DNA from: JBLMZI01 sp050258755
GTDB taxonomy: Bacteria > Bacillota > Syntrophomonadia > Syntrophomonadales > DTU052
Direction of reading: 5' to 3'
Assembly: GCA_050258755.1 (NCBI GenBank)
Contig: JBLMZI010000001.1
Span: forward strand, 62,001-126,000
Length of the DNA: 64,000 nucleotides
The notes under the pieces: generated by a model
Database searches by the model: none
The model's input: only the letters and a program-made list of their open reading frames with translations
Told to the model about the DNA's origin: nothing
In this document: positions 1-8,282 of the stretch, in pieces
Position numbering within the stretch: position 1 is the first letter of the stretch
Layout of the letters: every line of letters starts with the position of its first letter
Made by a program: the position numbers and the translations under genes

Positions 1-2
1 TG

Positions 3-1814
3 CTGCAGTCGATGAGAGACCTCTCGGTGGATCATTTTCCGCGGCTCACGGTGCGCTGCATCACCCGCCTCGGCGAGATCCGGTGGATTGACATGTATCC
101 CCGGCTGGTTGTTGACAGCAGCGGCAATCCCGCCGCCGTCACCGGAACGGTCAACGACATTACCGACCGGATCGGGTTGATTGACGCGCTGCGGACCGCC
201 AAGGAAGCGGCCGAATCTGCCGATAAGGCCAAGAGTGAATTCCTGGCCAATATGAGTCATGAAATCCGGACTCCGATGAATGTGGTCATCGGGATGACCG
301 ATTTGCTGCTGGATACGCGGCTGTCCCCGGAGCAGCTGGAGCAGGCCCAACTCATCCGAAATGCCAGCCATTCTTTATTGACGATTCTCAACGACATCCT
401 TGACTTTTCTAAAATCGAAGCCGGGAAAATGGAGCTTGAGGAAATCGACTTCGACCTGACAGCGGTGGTCGAAGGAGCCGCCGATCTGCTTTCGTGGAAA
501 GCCCATGAAAAGCAGATTGCGCTGATGTCTTATATTGACGGCCAGATCCCGCTTCGGCTGAAAGGCGATCCGGGCAGGCTTCGCCAGATCCTGATCAATC
601 TCTTAAGCAATGCCGTCAAGTTTACCGAGACCGGGGAAGTGGTGGTCAGCGCCAGGATGGGACCGGAAAGCCCGACCCGGGCGGCGGTCGTTTTCGAGGT
701 CAAAGACACCGGGATCGGAATGAGCGAACAGGATCGGTCCGGACTCTTCGAACCATTTACCCAGGCGGATGGCTCAATGTCCAGACGTTTCGGGGGAACT
801 GGCCTGGGGCTTTCCATCACCAAACGGTTGGTGGAACTCATGCATGGATTTATTGAGGTGGAAAGCGAACTGGGCGTCGGATCGGTGTTTCGGTTTACCG
901 TGCCGTTGAAGCGGTTTGCGGAAGGTCAGTCCGGGTTCGCGGCGGAAGGGGTTTTAACCGGCACGAAGGTACTCGTTGCCGATCCCGCCGAGACCGCCCG
1001 CGACATCATTGGCCGGTATACCGCGGCATGGGGTATGGAAGTGTACCGGACAGGGGCCGCATTGGACGCGTTTTCCCTGCTGAGCCGCCATGCGGAGGCC
1101 GGACGCGGCTTTGACGTGGTCTTGATCGCCATGAAGCTTCCAGATATGAGCGGGATTGAGCTGGGGCGGATTATCAAGCAGGATCCGGTGCTGGGATCGA
1201 CCAAAATTGTGATGATAACCGCTTACGATAGCCGGGGCCAGGCCCGGCATGCGGCTGAAACCGGGTTTGCGTTCTACCTGACCAAACCGATCAAGCGGGA
1301 TCTGTTGCAGGATTGCCTGATATCGGCGCTAACCGGCAAGGAATCTGCCATGTCACAAGATGTTCACATGCCGGCCGAGGGCCTGAGGGTGCTTAATCAG
1401 GGGGAACTGGAGATTCCTGCGTCCGGAACGCTGATTCTGGTGGCTGAGGACAATCAAGATAATCAAAGGCTTGTGGCGCTCTTCCTGAAAAAGATGGGTC
1501 TTCAGGGAAAGATGGCGAACAATGGGCAGGAAGCGGTGGCCCTGGCCACGGGGGTTGACTCGCCTTACGATCTGGTGCTCATGGACTGCCAGATGCCGGT
1601 CATGGACGGCTTTGAAGCCACCCGTGCAATTCGGATGCATGAACAAGACAGCGGCAAACATATTCCGATTATCGCGATGACCGCCAATGCGATGCAGGGC
1701 GATCGGGAAAGATGTCTGGAAGCAGGCATGGACGATTATATCAGCAAGCCGATCAATCAGAAGATCATGGCCGAAGTCATTCAGAAATGGCTTCGCTCCA
1801 CGTTGAAGGGGTAG
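3..1814 (+). CDS. Hybrid sensor histidine kinase, 5' end outside window
   Basis: The reading frame is open to the window edge, so the N-terminus is missing. Numbering from the first ATG (position 12), residues 1-50 look like the end of a PAS/PAC sensor domain. The HisKA dimerisation helix carries the phospho-accepting His83 in FLANMSHEIRTPMN. The HATPase_c domain shows an N box (LSNAVKF), a G1 box (DTGIG) and a G2 box (GGTGLGLS). Two receiver domains follow. In the first the usual phospho-Asp segment reads LIAMKLPDM, with Ala where Asp is expected, so it is probably not phosphorylated. The second has VLMDCQMPVMDG and looks functional. The protein probably autophosphorylates at the membrane or in the cytoplasm and relays phosphate internally. 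No HPt domain or partner regulator lies next to it, and the input signal is unknown. Confidence 0.93.
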   Translation: MQSMRDLSVDHFPRLTVRCITRLGEIRWIDMYPRLVVDSSGNPAAVTGTVNDITDRIGLIDALRTAKEAAESADKAKSEFLANMSHEIRTPMNVVIGMTDLLLDTRLSPEQLEQAQLIRNASHSLLTILNDILDFSKIEAGKMELEEIDFDLTAVVEGAADLLSWKAHEKQIALMSYIDGQIPLRLKGDPGRLRQILINLLSNAVKFTETGEVVVSARMGPESPTRAAVVFEVKDTGIGMSEQDRSGLFEPFTQADGSMSRRFGGTGLGLSITKRLVELMHGFIEVESELGVGSVFRFTVPLKRFAEGQSGFAAEGVLTGTKVLVADPAETARDIIGRYTAAWGMEVYRTGAALDAFSLLSRHAEAGRGFDVVLIAMKLPDMSGIELGRIIKQDPVLGSTKIVMITAYDSRGQARHAAETGFAFYLTKPIKRDLLQDCLISALTGKESAMSQDVHMPAEGLRVLNQGELEIPASGTLILVAEDNQDNQRLVALFLKKMGLQGKMANNGQEAVALATGVDSPYDLVLMDCQMPVMDGFEATRAIRMHEQDSGKHIPIIAMTANAMQGDRERCLEAGMDDYISKPINQKIMAEVIQKWLRSTLKG

Positions 1815-1861
1815 TGGTAAAACAACCGGTTTTGAATGACAGGGCAAATACGCGAATGTAC

Positions 1862-1891
1862 ACCGCACCCGAAAGGAGGTGCGGTTTTTTG
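1862..1891 (+). terminator. Rho-independent terminator after the hybrid kinase
   Basis: An 8-bp perfect stem (ACCGCACC at 1862-1869 with GGTGCGGT at 1878-1885) is followed at once by a run of T residues. It lies about 50 bp after the kinase stop codon. Confidence 0.9.
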
Positions 1892-1926
1892 TTAAACAGG
1901 CCGGGCGTCCGGAGAACTATAACAAA

Positions 1927-1961
1927 AATTCATAATGAACATAAGGAATATGAATTATAAT
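1927..1961 (+). promoter_or_regulatory. AT-rich promoter with inverted repeat upstream of the dehydratase pair
   Basis: A consensus -10 box TATAAT lies at 1956-1961. An 8-bp inverted repeat (AATTCATA at 1927-1934 and TATGAATT at 1949-1956) abuts it, as expected for an operator. No good -35 box is visible, which suggests activator dependence or a repressor site. The start of the downstream gene is about 70 bp away. Confidence 0.5.
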
Positions 1962-2029
1962 GGTCGAAAACCTATCGGGATGAATTCCATTGCGAAAGGA
2001 AACAAAAACCAACAGGAGTGATTTGTTCA

Positions 2030-3181
2030 ATGAAACCAGCCATTTTGGAAGATTTCCAGAGCGTTCGCGAACGCAACATGATGACGCTAAAAACCTTAAA
2101 AGAAAACGGCGGGAAAGTCGTCGGGATGTACTGCACCTACTGCCCGCGCGAGCTTCCGCTGGCGGCGGGCGCAGTGGCGATAGGACTTTGCGGAACCAAG
2201 GAAGAGCCGATCACGGCGGCGGAAAAGGAACTGCCGCGCAACCTGTGCCCAATGGTGAAATCCTCCTATGGATTCGGCGCCACCGATACCTGCCCGTATT
2301 TTCACTTTTCGGACGTGATTATCGGGGAGACCACCTGCGATGGGAAAAAGAAAATGTTCGAGCTGATGAAGCGGTTCAAAACCGTTCACGTGATGAACCT
2401 TCCTCAGATTCCGGATCTTGAGCATGCCACGGCGATGTGGGAGCAGGAATTGGTCCGGTTGAGAGGTTGGCTGGAGGAGCAGCTGGGCACTGCGATAACA
2501 GACGAAGCCCTCCGGGAGGCGATTACGCTGACCAACGATGAGGCCCGCGCACTGAAAGCGCTGTTTGATTTGAACCAGGCCAAACCCGCCTTACTCTCCG
2601 GCATCGACATGCTGACAGCTGCCTGGCAGATCGGCTTTAATGCGGACCGGCGCGAAGGGGTCAATATGCTGAATACGCTGGTGGCTCAGACCAACGAACT
2701 GGCGGCGCAGGGGATGCGCTTCGGCGACGAAAACACGCCGCGGATTCTGCTCACCGGTACTCCGGTCGGGCTGGGCAGCGAGAAAGTAATCGCACTGGTG
2801 GAGGAACTCGGCGGCGTGGTGGTCGCCATGGAAAACTGCACCGGATACAAGACGGTTGATTTGATGATCGACGAGAACGATTCCCGCGATCCCATGCGGC
2901 TGCTGGCCGAAAAGTACCTGGAGATCCCGTGTTCGGTCATGTACACCAATGACCGGCGGATCGAATTACTGGAGCGAATGGCCCGCGATTTTTCGGTTGA
3001 TGGGGTGATCGATCTGACCTGGCAGGCCTGCCATACCTACAATGTGGAATCGTTCTTCGTGGGCGAATTTGTGAAGGAGAAGCTGGGGCTGCCGTTCCTT
3101 CAAATCGAAACCGATTACGCGCAATCGGACCGGGAAACCCTGCGGGTCCGGGTTGAGGCCTTTTTGGAGATGATTCGGTAA
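2030..3181 (+). CDS. 2-hydroxyacyl-CoA dehydratase D-component-like Fe-S protein (YjiM / double-cubane cluster protein type)
   Basis: A 383-residue member of the HgdB/FldC/YjiM superfamily. These proteins bind iron-sulfur clusters and carry out low-potential reductions driven by an ATP-dependent activator. About nine cysteines are visible, including the MYCTYCPREL and TTCDGKKK segments typical of the stand-alone YjiM branch. Only one dehydratase-type subunit is present, whereas true 2-hydroxyacyl-CoA dehydratases use two different subunits. This resembles the homodimeric double-cubane cluster proteins, so the substrate may not be an acyl-CoA. I chose ATG 2030 because AGGAG at 2014-2018 sits 11 bases upstream; a GTG at 2018 overlaps that site. 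The stop overlaps the next start (TAATG), so the two are translationally coupled. Family confidence is high, reaction unknown. Confidence 0.85.
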   Translation: MKPAILEDFQSVRERNMMTLKTLKENGGKVVGMYCTYCPRELPLAAGAVAIGLCGTKEEPITAAEKELPRNLCPMVKSSYGFGATDTCPYFHFSDVIIGETTCDGKKKMFELMKRFKTVHVMNLPQIPDLEHATAMWEQELVRLRGWLEEQLGTAITDEALREAITLTNDEARALKALFDLNQAKPALLSGIDMLTAAWQIGFNADRREGVNMLNTLVAQTNELAAQGMRFGDENTPRILLTGTPVGLGSEKVIALVEELGGVVVAMENCTGYKTVDLMIDENDSRDPMRLLAEKYLEIPCSVMYTNDRRIELLERMARDFSVDGVIDLTWQACHTYNVESFFVGEFVKEKLGLPFLQIETDYAQSDRETLRVRVEAFLEMIR

Positions 3182-3981
3182 TGGATGGGAAAAAAAGCAC
3201 TTCCGCACTGGTAACCGTTGGCCTTGATGTGGGTTCCGTGGCTGCGAAAGCGGTCTTGTACGACGGTGAGCGGATTATCCGGAAAATCGCGCCGACCGGA
3301 TGGAGCCCGCGCGAAGCCGGGCAGGCGTTGTTCGAGGCGTTGCTGCAGGAAGCCGGCGTTGCGCGCGAAGATGTCCGATGTATCATCGGGACCGGTTACG
3401 GACGGATTTCGCTGCCATTTGTGGACCGCTCCGTCACCGAGATTACCTGTCACGCGCGGGGCGCGGCCGAACTGGTTCCCGGCACTGCCGCGGTGATTGA
3501 TGTCGGCGGGCAGGACAGCAAGGTGATCAAGGTTGATCAGCGCGGCGGCGTGCTGGATTTTGTGATGAACGACAAGTGCGCGGCCGGGACTGGACGGTTT
3601 CTCCAGGTGACCGCCGCGGCCCTTGGTTCGGATGTGAGCGAACTGGCTGATCTGGCGGCCGGTCAGGAACCTTTGCAGTTAAACAGCATGTGTGCGGTGT
3701 TTGCGGAGTCCGAGGTGGTCAGCCTGCTGGCTGGCGGGGCCCAAAAGGGAGAAATTGTGGCCGGACTGCACCAGTCGATCGCGCGGCGGATCGCCGGGAT
3801 GGCCGGGCGTATGGGGGTTCGCGATGCCGTGACCTTTACGGGCGGCGTGGCCCGGAATGGGGCTTTGCGCAATGCGCTTGAGACTGCGTTGGGTGTCAGG
3901 GTGTTTGTGCCGGAGGATTGCCAGTTTGCGGGGGCTCTCGGCGCGGCATTGATTGCCCGGGACATGGCCGGACGGCGTTAG
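3181..3981 (+). CDS. ATP-dependent activator of the dehydratase-like protein (HgdC/YjiL, BadF/BadG family)
   Basis: A 266-residue ASKHA-fold ATPase. Visible elements are the N-terminal phosphate loop (GLDVGSVAAKAV), GTGYGR, a second phosphate loop (IDVGGQDSK) and an adenosine-region GGVARN segment. The cysteines in NDKCAAGTGRF and NSMCAVF match the two positions that bridge a [4Fe-4S] cluster between the two monomers in this family. The known role is to hydrolyse ATP and push one low-potential electron into the partner's cluster. Its start overlaps the stop of the upstream Fe-S protein by one base, so the two are made together. The length is normal for HgdC-type activators. The electron donor (ferredoxin or flavodoxin) is not encoded nearby. 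Confidence 0.92.
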   Translation: MDGKKSTSALVTVGLDVGSVAAKAVLYDGERIIRKIAPTGWSPREAGQALFEALLQEAGVAREDVRCIIGTGYGRISLPFVDRSVTEITCHARGAAELVPGTAAVIDVGGQDSKVIKVDQRGGVLDFVMNDKCAAGTGRFLQVTAAALGSDVSELADLAAGQEPLQLNSMCAVFAESEVVSLLAGGAQKGEIVAGLHQSIARRIAGMAGRMGVRDAVTFTGGVARNGALRNALETALGVRVFVPEDCQFAGALGAALIARDMAGRR

Positions 3982-4306
3982 GTTTTTGGCCTTGTGGTCG
4001 GAGGAAGCCGACGTTAGGGCTTGGCGCGGATAACCCGCTCCCGCCTGGGTCGATGGGGGAGATTGGGTGCCTGGCGGCTTCGGCGAGGTTGCCGGGTGGT
4101 GTAGTGTGAGCTGGGCGGTGCTTTCGGGAGTCAGGGGCTAAAGCTCCTCTGACACCAGGGTATGCAGGTTTGCCGTGGCTCCGGTTTTTTCGGGGCGTGC
4201 CGGCACTCGCCGGGTTACGCCGCTGCAAGCCAGTTTACTTGGAGTTTTTGGCCTGATGGTTTGTGAGAGGTGGCCGTGGGGCTTGGCCTGGTTTGAATGA
4301 ACTGTT
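3982..4306. other. Intergenic stretch without recognised gene
   Basis: About 325 bp of G-rich sequence between the activator gene and the promoter at 4307. Short open frames exist on both strands, but none has a plausible ribosome site or recognisable protein. I see no tRNA, repeat or clear terminator. Confidence 0.5.
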
Positions 4307-4336
4307 TTGACGGGAAATATTTTTGAATGATATAAT
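4307..4336 (+). promoter_or_regulatory. Sigma-A promoter for the leader RNA / GNAT gene
   Basis: TTGACG at 4307-4312 and a perfect TATAAT at 4331-4336 are separated by 18 bp. Transcription should begin near 4343, about 258 bases before the acetyltransferase start, leaving room for the structured leader described next. Confidence 0.85.
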
Positions 4337-4342
4337 CGGGTG

Positions 4343-4461
4343 GACAATTGAAGAAAGCATAATCGGTCAAAGCAAGATGGGTGAAAACCCGTGGCGCGGG
4401 GCTGGTGAGCCTAAACCGGGATACCGGCAGGGCGATCTGGTTTTTGAGAAATGGCTTACTG
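4343..4461 (+). ncRNA. Structured 5' leader, riboswitch candidate of unassigned class
   Basis: The leader begins just after a strong promoter and ends at a strong terminator, the usual layout of a transcription-attenuating riboswitch. Visible helices are ATGGGT-GAAA-ACCCGT (4377-4392, GNRA-capped), GGCT-ggtg-AGCC (4400-4411) and CCGG-gata-CCGG (4416-4427). The GNRA-capped stem followed by a GCCTAAACC segment recalls the c-di-GMP-I (GEMM) layout, but the conserved ligand-site bases between the two helices are not matched. The segment around 4416-4428 weakly resembles a B12 box, yet the rest of a cobalamin core is absent. The downstream gene is a GNAT acetyltransferase. Confidence 0.45.
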
Positions 4462-4502
4462 GGGTGGGTGGCCCGGATTCGGGTTGCCCACCCTTATTAT
4501 TT
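4462..4502 (+). terminator. Leader terminator (probable attenuator)
   Basis: A 14-bp stem (4462-4475 with 4480-4493, three G-T wobbles) closes on a four-base loop and is followed by TTATTATTT. It lies between the leader RNA and the ribosome site of the GNAT gene, so read-through would be needed to express that gene. Confidence 0.75.
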
Positions 4503-4600
4503 GGAGCGGAGGAGGGGGAAGGAATTCGCCTGGTCGATCGTCGAATTGAGATGAAGTGGGCGAATCATTGGGAAATGATCCATTGTGGAGGTTTTACGGG

Positions 4601-5053
4601 ATGATTGAACGGCTCGAAACTGTAATACCCGAAGTAGTAGCCCGGATTGCGGAAATTGAACGCGAAGCTTTTGCCGGCGGCGGCTTTGACGAATGGACGC
4701 TGGTGCCGTTTATCCGGCATGGGCGGGTATATACCATCCGGCAGGATCAAACGATCGTCGGGGTGGTGGAATACATGCTTGACTGGGAAAGCAAAAACCA
4801 CGCATATCTGCTGGGCGTGTCAATCGATCGTCAGCATCAAGGCCTTGGGCTCGGGACCCGGCTGCTTGAAGTCAGCCTGGCTGAGCTGGCCGGGGAAGGC
4901 ATTCGGGAAGTGGAACTCACGGTTGATCCGGCCAATGCTGCGGCGGTCGAAGTCTACGACAGAAAACTCGGGTTTGAAGTGGTCGATTATCGGGAAAACG
5001 AGTATGGGCCCGGGGTTCATCGCCAGGTTATGCGGGTTGCGCTTCGGGGTTAA
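4601..5053 (+). CDS. GNAT-family N-acetyltransferase
   Basis: A 150-residue GCN5-type acetyltransferase that transfers acetyl from acetyl-CoA to an unknown amine. The acetyl-CoA pyrophosphate loop is visible as RQHQGLGLGTRLL (about residues 78-90), preceded by the beta4 strand LLGVSID. The length is typical of single-domain GNATs, and the C-terminal part resembles RimI/diaminobutyrate-type members with VYDRKLGFEVV. I chose ATG 4601 because GGAGG at 4587-4591 lies nine bases upstream; an in-frame GTG at 4556 lacks such a site. It is expressed from the promoter at 4307 through the leader and terminator described above, so expression is probably conditional. Substrate cannot be told from sequence. 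Confidence 0.85.
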   Translation: MIERLETVIPEVVARIAEIEREAFAGGGFDEWTLVPFIRHGRVYTIRQDQTIVGVVEYMLDWESKNHAYLLGVSIDRQHQGLGLGTRLLEVSLAELAGEGIREVELTVDPANAAAVEVYDRKLGFEVVDYRENEYGPGVHRQVMRVALRG

Positions 5054-5187
5054 CCGGGCCATTATGCCGCTCGTTTCATCTCCCGATATCGGGCAACTAA
5101 CACCGCCTTGCGCTGAAACCAAGCACAGGCGGGAATCCTATGTCCTGCCCGGCATGAAGCCGAATCCAAGCTAAGGAGCCCACGAAC

Positions 5188-6456
5188 ATGTTTGCTTTCA
5201 CGCTTTCGATACTGATTTTTGTATTGGCTTACGCATTTATTATTCATGATAAAATCCACCGCACTGTCGTTGTGCTGACCGGCGCGGTATTGGTCGTGGT
5301 TGCTCACGTCATTACCCAGAAGCAGGCGGTTGCGGCGGTTGATTTCAACACCCTCGGCCTGCTGATCGGCATGATGATCATTGTCGGCATTATGAAGCGA
5401 AGCGGGATCTTTGAATACATGGCGATCCAATCGGTTCGGATCGTCAAAGGCCGGCCCCTGGCCATTCTGGCCGCACTGGCGGTCATTACCGCAGTGACTT
5501 CGGCTTTTTTGAACAACGTGACTATTGTGATGCTGATGGTGCCGGTGACTTATGCCATCACGGACCGGCTCGACCTTAATCCGATTCCGTTTCTGATCAC
5601 GGAAATCATTGCCTCCAATATCGGCGGGACGGCGACCTTAATCGGCGACCCGCCCAATATCATGATTGGCAGTGCGGTTGGGTTCGGCTTTATGGACTTC
5701 GTTTACAATCTGACGCTGCCGGTCCTTGCGATACTCCTGGTGACGATTGCCGTGTTGGTGTGGCTATATCGGAAGGATCTCATCGCCGACGAGGAAAAGA
5801 TTCAGGCATTGCTGACCCTCAACGCCGTCGACTATATTCACGAGTGGAACATTCTGTGGAAATCGCTCGTTGTCATGGCATTAACGATCCTCGGCTTTCT
5901 CTTCGGTGATTTGATGCATGTGGAAGCCGCGACCATCGCTCTGGCCGGGGCGGTGCTGCTGATGCTGCTGGTTCGTGATAATCCGGAAGAAGCCCTGATT
6001 TCGATAGAATGGGGCACAGTGTTCTTTTTTATCGGTTTATTCGTGATGGTTGGCGGGCTTGAGGCGACCGGCGTGATCGAGTGGATGGCTCGCGAATCGC
6101 TGAGATTGACCGGTGGCCAGGTTGCATTGACCGGGATGCTGGTGCTCTGGATGTCGGCTATCGTTTCTGCTTTCGTCGATAACATCCCACTGGTTGCTGC
6201 CATGATCCCGATGCTTCAGGAGGTTGGCCGCCTGACCGGGATGCACATGGATTCAATCTGGTGGGCCTTAGCGCTCGGCGCGTGCCTTGGGGGCAACGGG
6301 ACCCTGGTCGGCTCATCGGCCAACGTGGTTGTGGCCGGCATTGCCGCCCGCTACGGGAACCGGATCACCTTTGTGGATTACCTGAAAATCGGTTTCCCGC
6401 TGATGATCCTGTCGATCATTTTGTCGGCCGGGTATCTTTGGATTGCCTACTGGTGA
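5188..6456 (+). CDS. ArsB/NhaD-family ion transporter, copy 1
   Basis: A 422-residue polytopic membrane protein with roughly 11-12 hydrophobic segments. The family signature GGTATLIGDPPN (about residues 149-160), the preceding SAFLNNVTIVMLMVP and the second-half SAFVDNIPLVAAMIP mark the two inverted repeats of the ion transporter superfamily (ArsB, NhaD, P protein). Members move arsenite, Na+/H+ or organic anions; the substrate here is not decided by sequence. No arsenic genes are adjacent. AAGGAG at 5173-5178 supports the ATG. A second, very similar copy follows 177 bp downstream, so this is a recent tandem duplication. Confidence 0.9.
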   Translation: MFAFTLSILIFVLAYAFIIHDKIHRTVVVLTGAVLVVVAHVITQKQAVAAVDFNTLGLLIGMMIIVGIMKRSGIFEYMAIQSVRIVKGRPLAILAALAVITAVTSAFLNNVTIVMLMVPVTYAITDRLDLNPIPFLITEIIASNIGGTATLIGDPPNIMIGSAVGFGFMDFVYNLTLPVLAILLVTIAVLVWLYRKDLIADEEKIQALLTLNAVDYIHEWNILWKSLVVMALTILGFLFGDLMHVEAATIALAGAVLLMLLVRDNPEEALISIEWGTVFFFIGLFVMVGGLEATGVIEWMARESLRLTGGQVALTGMLVLWMSAIVSAFVDNIPLVAAMIPMLQEVGRLTGMHMDSIWWALALGACLGGNGTLVGSSANVVVAGIAARYGNRITFVDYLKIGFPLMILSIILSAGYLWIAYW

Positions 6457-6633
6457 GCCGGCAGCCCTTCGATCGTCTGAACCGCGTGGAAGAAGGTTGA
6501 CATTGCCCGATGAAAAGCGAAAAATAAAAGGATAATTCCCAATCGGCGCCCATTGCCGATCGCAAAAGTCCATCGGGGAGCCGGAACAACCCTTCTTCAG
6601 GAGTATACCGAGTAGATTAAGGAGACGATCATC

Positions 6634-7905
6634 ATGTCCGCTTTCGCGCTATCGATTGCCATTTTTGTGCTGGCTTATGCCTTTATCGTTCATGATAAAA
6701 TTCACCGGACGCTGGTGGCGCTGGCGGGTGCGGTCATTGTCGTGTTTGCACACGTCATAACCCAGAAACAGGCGGTCGCGGCGATCGACTTTAACACCCT
6801 CGGTCTGCTGATCGGGATGATGATTATTGTCGCCATTATGCAGAAGAGTGGGGTCTTCGAATACATGGCGATTCAATCGGTTCGCGCGGTCAAAGGCCAT
6901 CCGCTGGCGATTCTGGCGGCCTTGGGGATCATTACGGCCTTTACCTCTGCCTTTTTGAACAATGTGACCATCGTCATGTTAATGGTGCCGATCACCTATG
7001 CGATCACCGACCGGCTGGAAATCAATCCAATTCCGTATCTGTTTACCGAAATTCTTGCCTCCAATATCGGGGGGACCGCGACCCTGATTGGTGACCCGCC
7101 CAATATCATGATCGGGAGCGCGGTCGGGTTCGGGTTTATGGACTTCATCCGAAATGTGACGGTGCCGAACATCATCATTCTACTGGCGACTGTCGGCGTG
7201 CTGATGTTTGTCTATCGGAAAGCGCTGGTTGCCGACGACGAAAAAATTCAGGGTTTGATGACGTTGAACGCGGTCGACTATATCCGCGAATGGAACCTGA
7301 TGTGGAAGTCGGTCGCTGTGATGCTGCTGACGATTATTGGATTCCTGGTGGGGGATCACTTTCATATTGATGCCGCGACGATTGCGCTGGCCGGCGCGGT
7401 TCTCCTGCTGCTGTTAGCCAGCGAGAACCCCGAAGAGATATTTATTTCGGTCGAATGGAGCACGATCTTTTTCTTCATCGGTCTGTTCGTCATGGTCGGT
7501 GGGCTTGAGGCGACCGGCGTGATTGAGTGGCTGGCCCGGGAATCCTTGAAACTGACCGGCGGGCAGCTCGTGCCGACCGGTATGCTGGTGCTTTGGATGT
7601 CGGCCATTCTATCCGCCTTTGTCGATAATATTCCGCTGGTTGCCGCGATGATTCCGATGCTGCAGGAAGTCGGGCGGCTGACCGGGATGCAAATGGATTC
7701 GATCTGGTGGGCTTTGTCCCTGGGTGCATGCCTCGGTGGCAACGGGACACTGGTCGGCGCTTCGGCGAATGTGGTGGTGGCAGGACTGGCAGCCCGGTAC
7801 GGAAACCGGATTACCTTTATGGATTATCTGAAAGTCGGGTTCCCGCTGATGATCCTGTCCATGGTAATCTCTTCGGTGTATATGTATCTGGTTTACTGGA
7901 TGTAA
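6634..7905 (+). CDS. ArsB/NhaD-family ion transporter, copy 2
   Basis: A 423-residue paralogue of the upstream transporter, sharing about three quarters or more of residues by eye, with the same GGTATLIGDPPN and DNIPLVAAMIP signatures. Differences cluster in the loop around residues 175-200 and at the extreme ends. Its own ribosome site AAGGAG (6619-6624) precedes the ATG, and a terminator follows. The 177-bp gap upstream has no clear terminator, so the two may be co-transcribed. Retention of two copies suggests dosage or slightly different substrates (inference). Confidence 0.9.
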   Translation: MSAFALSIAIFVLAYAFIVHDKIHRTLVALAGAVIVVFAHVITQKQAVAAIDFNTLGLLIGMMIIVAIMQKSGVFEYMAIQSVRAVKGHPLAILAALGIITAFTSAFLNNVTIVMLMVPITYAITDRLEINPIPYLFTEILASNIGGTATLIGDPPNIMIGSAVGFGFMDFIRNVTVPNIIILLATVGVLMFVYRKALVADDEKIQGLMTLNAVDYIREWNLMWKSVAVMLLTIIGFLVGDHFHIDAATIALAGAVLLLLLASENPEEIFISVEWSTIFFFIGLFVMVGGLEATGVIEWLARESLKLTGGQLVPTGMLVLWMSAILSAFVDNIPLVAAMIPMLQEVGRLTGMQMDSIWWALSLGACLGGNGTLVGASANVVVAGLAARYGNRITFMDYLKVGFPLMILSMVISSVYMYLVYWM

Positions 7906-7927
7906 GCCGGCGAAAAATAAGAAGAAT

Positions 7928-7962
7928 GCCCGGAGGCCTTTTTGAGGCCGCCGGGCTTTTTT
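7928..7962 (+). terminator. Rho-independent terminator after the transporter pair
   Basis: GCCCGG-a-GGCCT pairs with AGGCC-g-CCGGGC and is followed by a six-T run. It lies 23 bp after the stop codon of the second transporter. Confidence 0.93.
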
Positions 7963-7990
7963 GTCTGAAAGAGCGGGCCTGGCGGTGCCT

Positions 7991-8214
7991 AGCGGGCTTT
8001 CGATGGGGCCGGGCGTGACCCGGCTCTCCATCGGCTAAAAATCGGTACTGCCGTGCGAATCGGGGGGACCGTGCGTACAGGCATCCATGCCTGGTACTCC
8101 TTGGCGCGGCATCCGTGCCGCGCCATCCCCCCTGTAGAAATTTCGCACGGCAGTACCGATTTTCTTAACGCCGACTCCGAGAAGGGTCACACCCGGCCCC
8201 ATCGAAAGCCCGCT
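7991..8214. repeat. Large nested palindromic element A (cloverleaf-like)
   Basis: Outer arms of 31 bp (7991-8021 and 8184-8214) are inverted repeats with one mismatch. Inside them a perfect 22-bp inverted repeat lies at 8038-8059 and 8142-8163, then a 7-bp pair (GGGGGGA at 8062-8068, TCCCCCC at 8126-8132). The centre holds two separate hairpins: CAGGCAT-cc-ATGCCTG (8078-8093) and TGGCGCGGCA-tccg-TGCCGCGCCA (8102-8125). The whole 224 bp could extrude as a cruciform or fold as RNA with a two-hairpin head. It encodes no protein. A related arrangement occurs at 51150-51378, so this is probably a dispersed non-autonomous repeat. Confidence 0.85.
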
Positions 8215-8282
8215 GGTGAAAGCTGGAACGTCCCTGCGTATCACGTGAGAGTAGAAAGAGCGACCAAGTGCCTTTAAGCCAC

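Noticed and set aside
4370..4440. Cobalamin riboswitch, from a GGTGAAAA segment and a B12-box-like stretch
   Set aside because: Only about 25 bases separate the two matches, too few for the conserved core, and the downstream gene is unrelated to cobalamin.
7963..8282. Short protein frames inside the palindromic element
   Set aside because: They arise from the inverted repeats themselves and read the same peptide on both strands.
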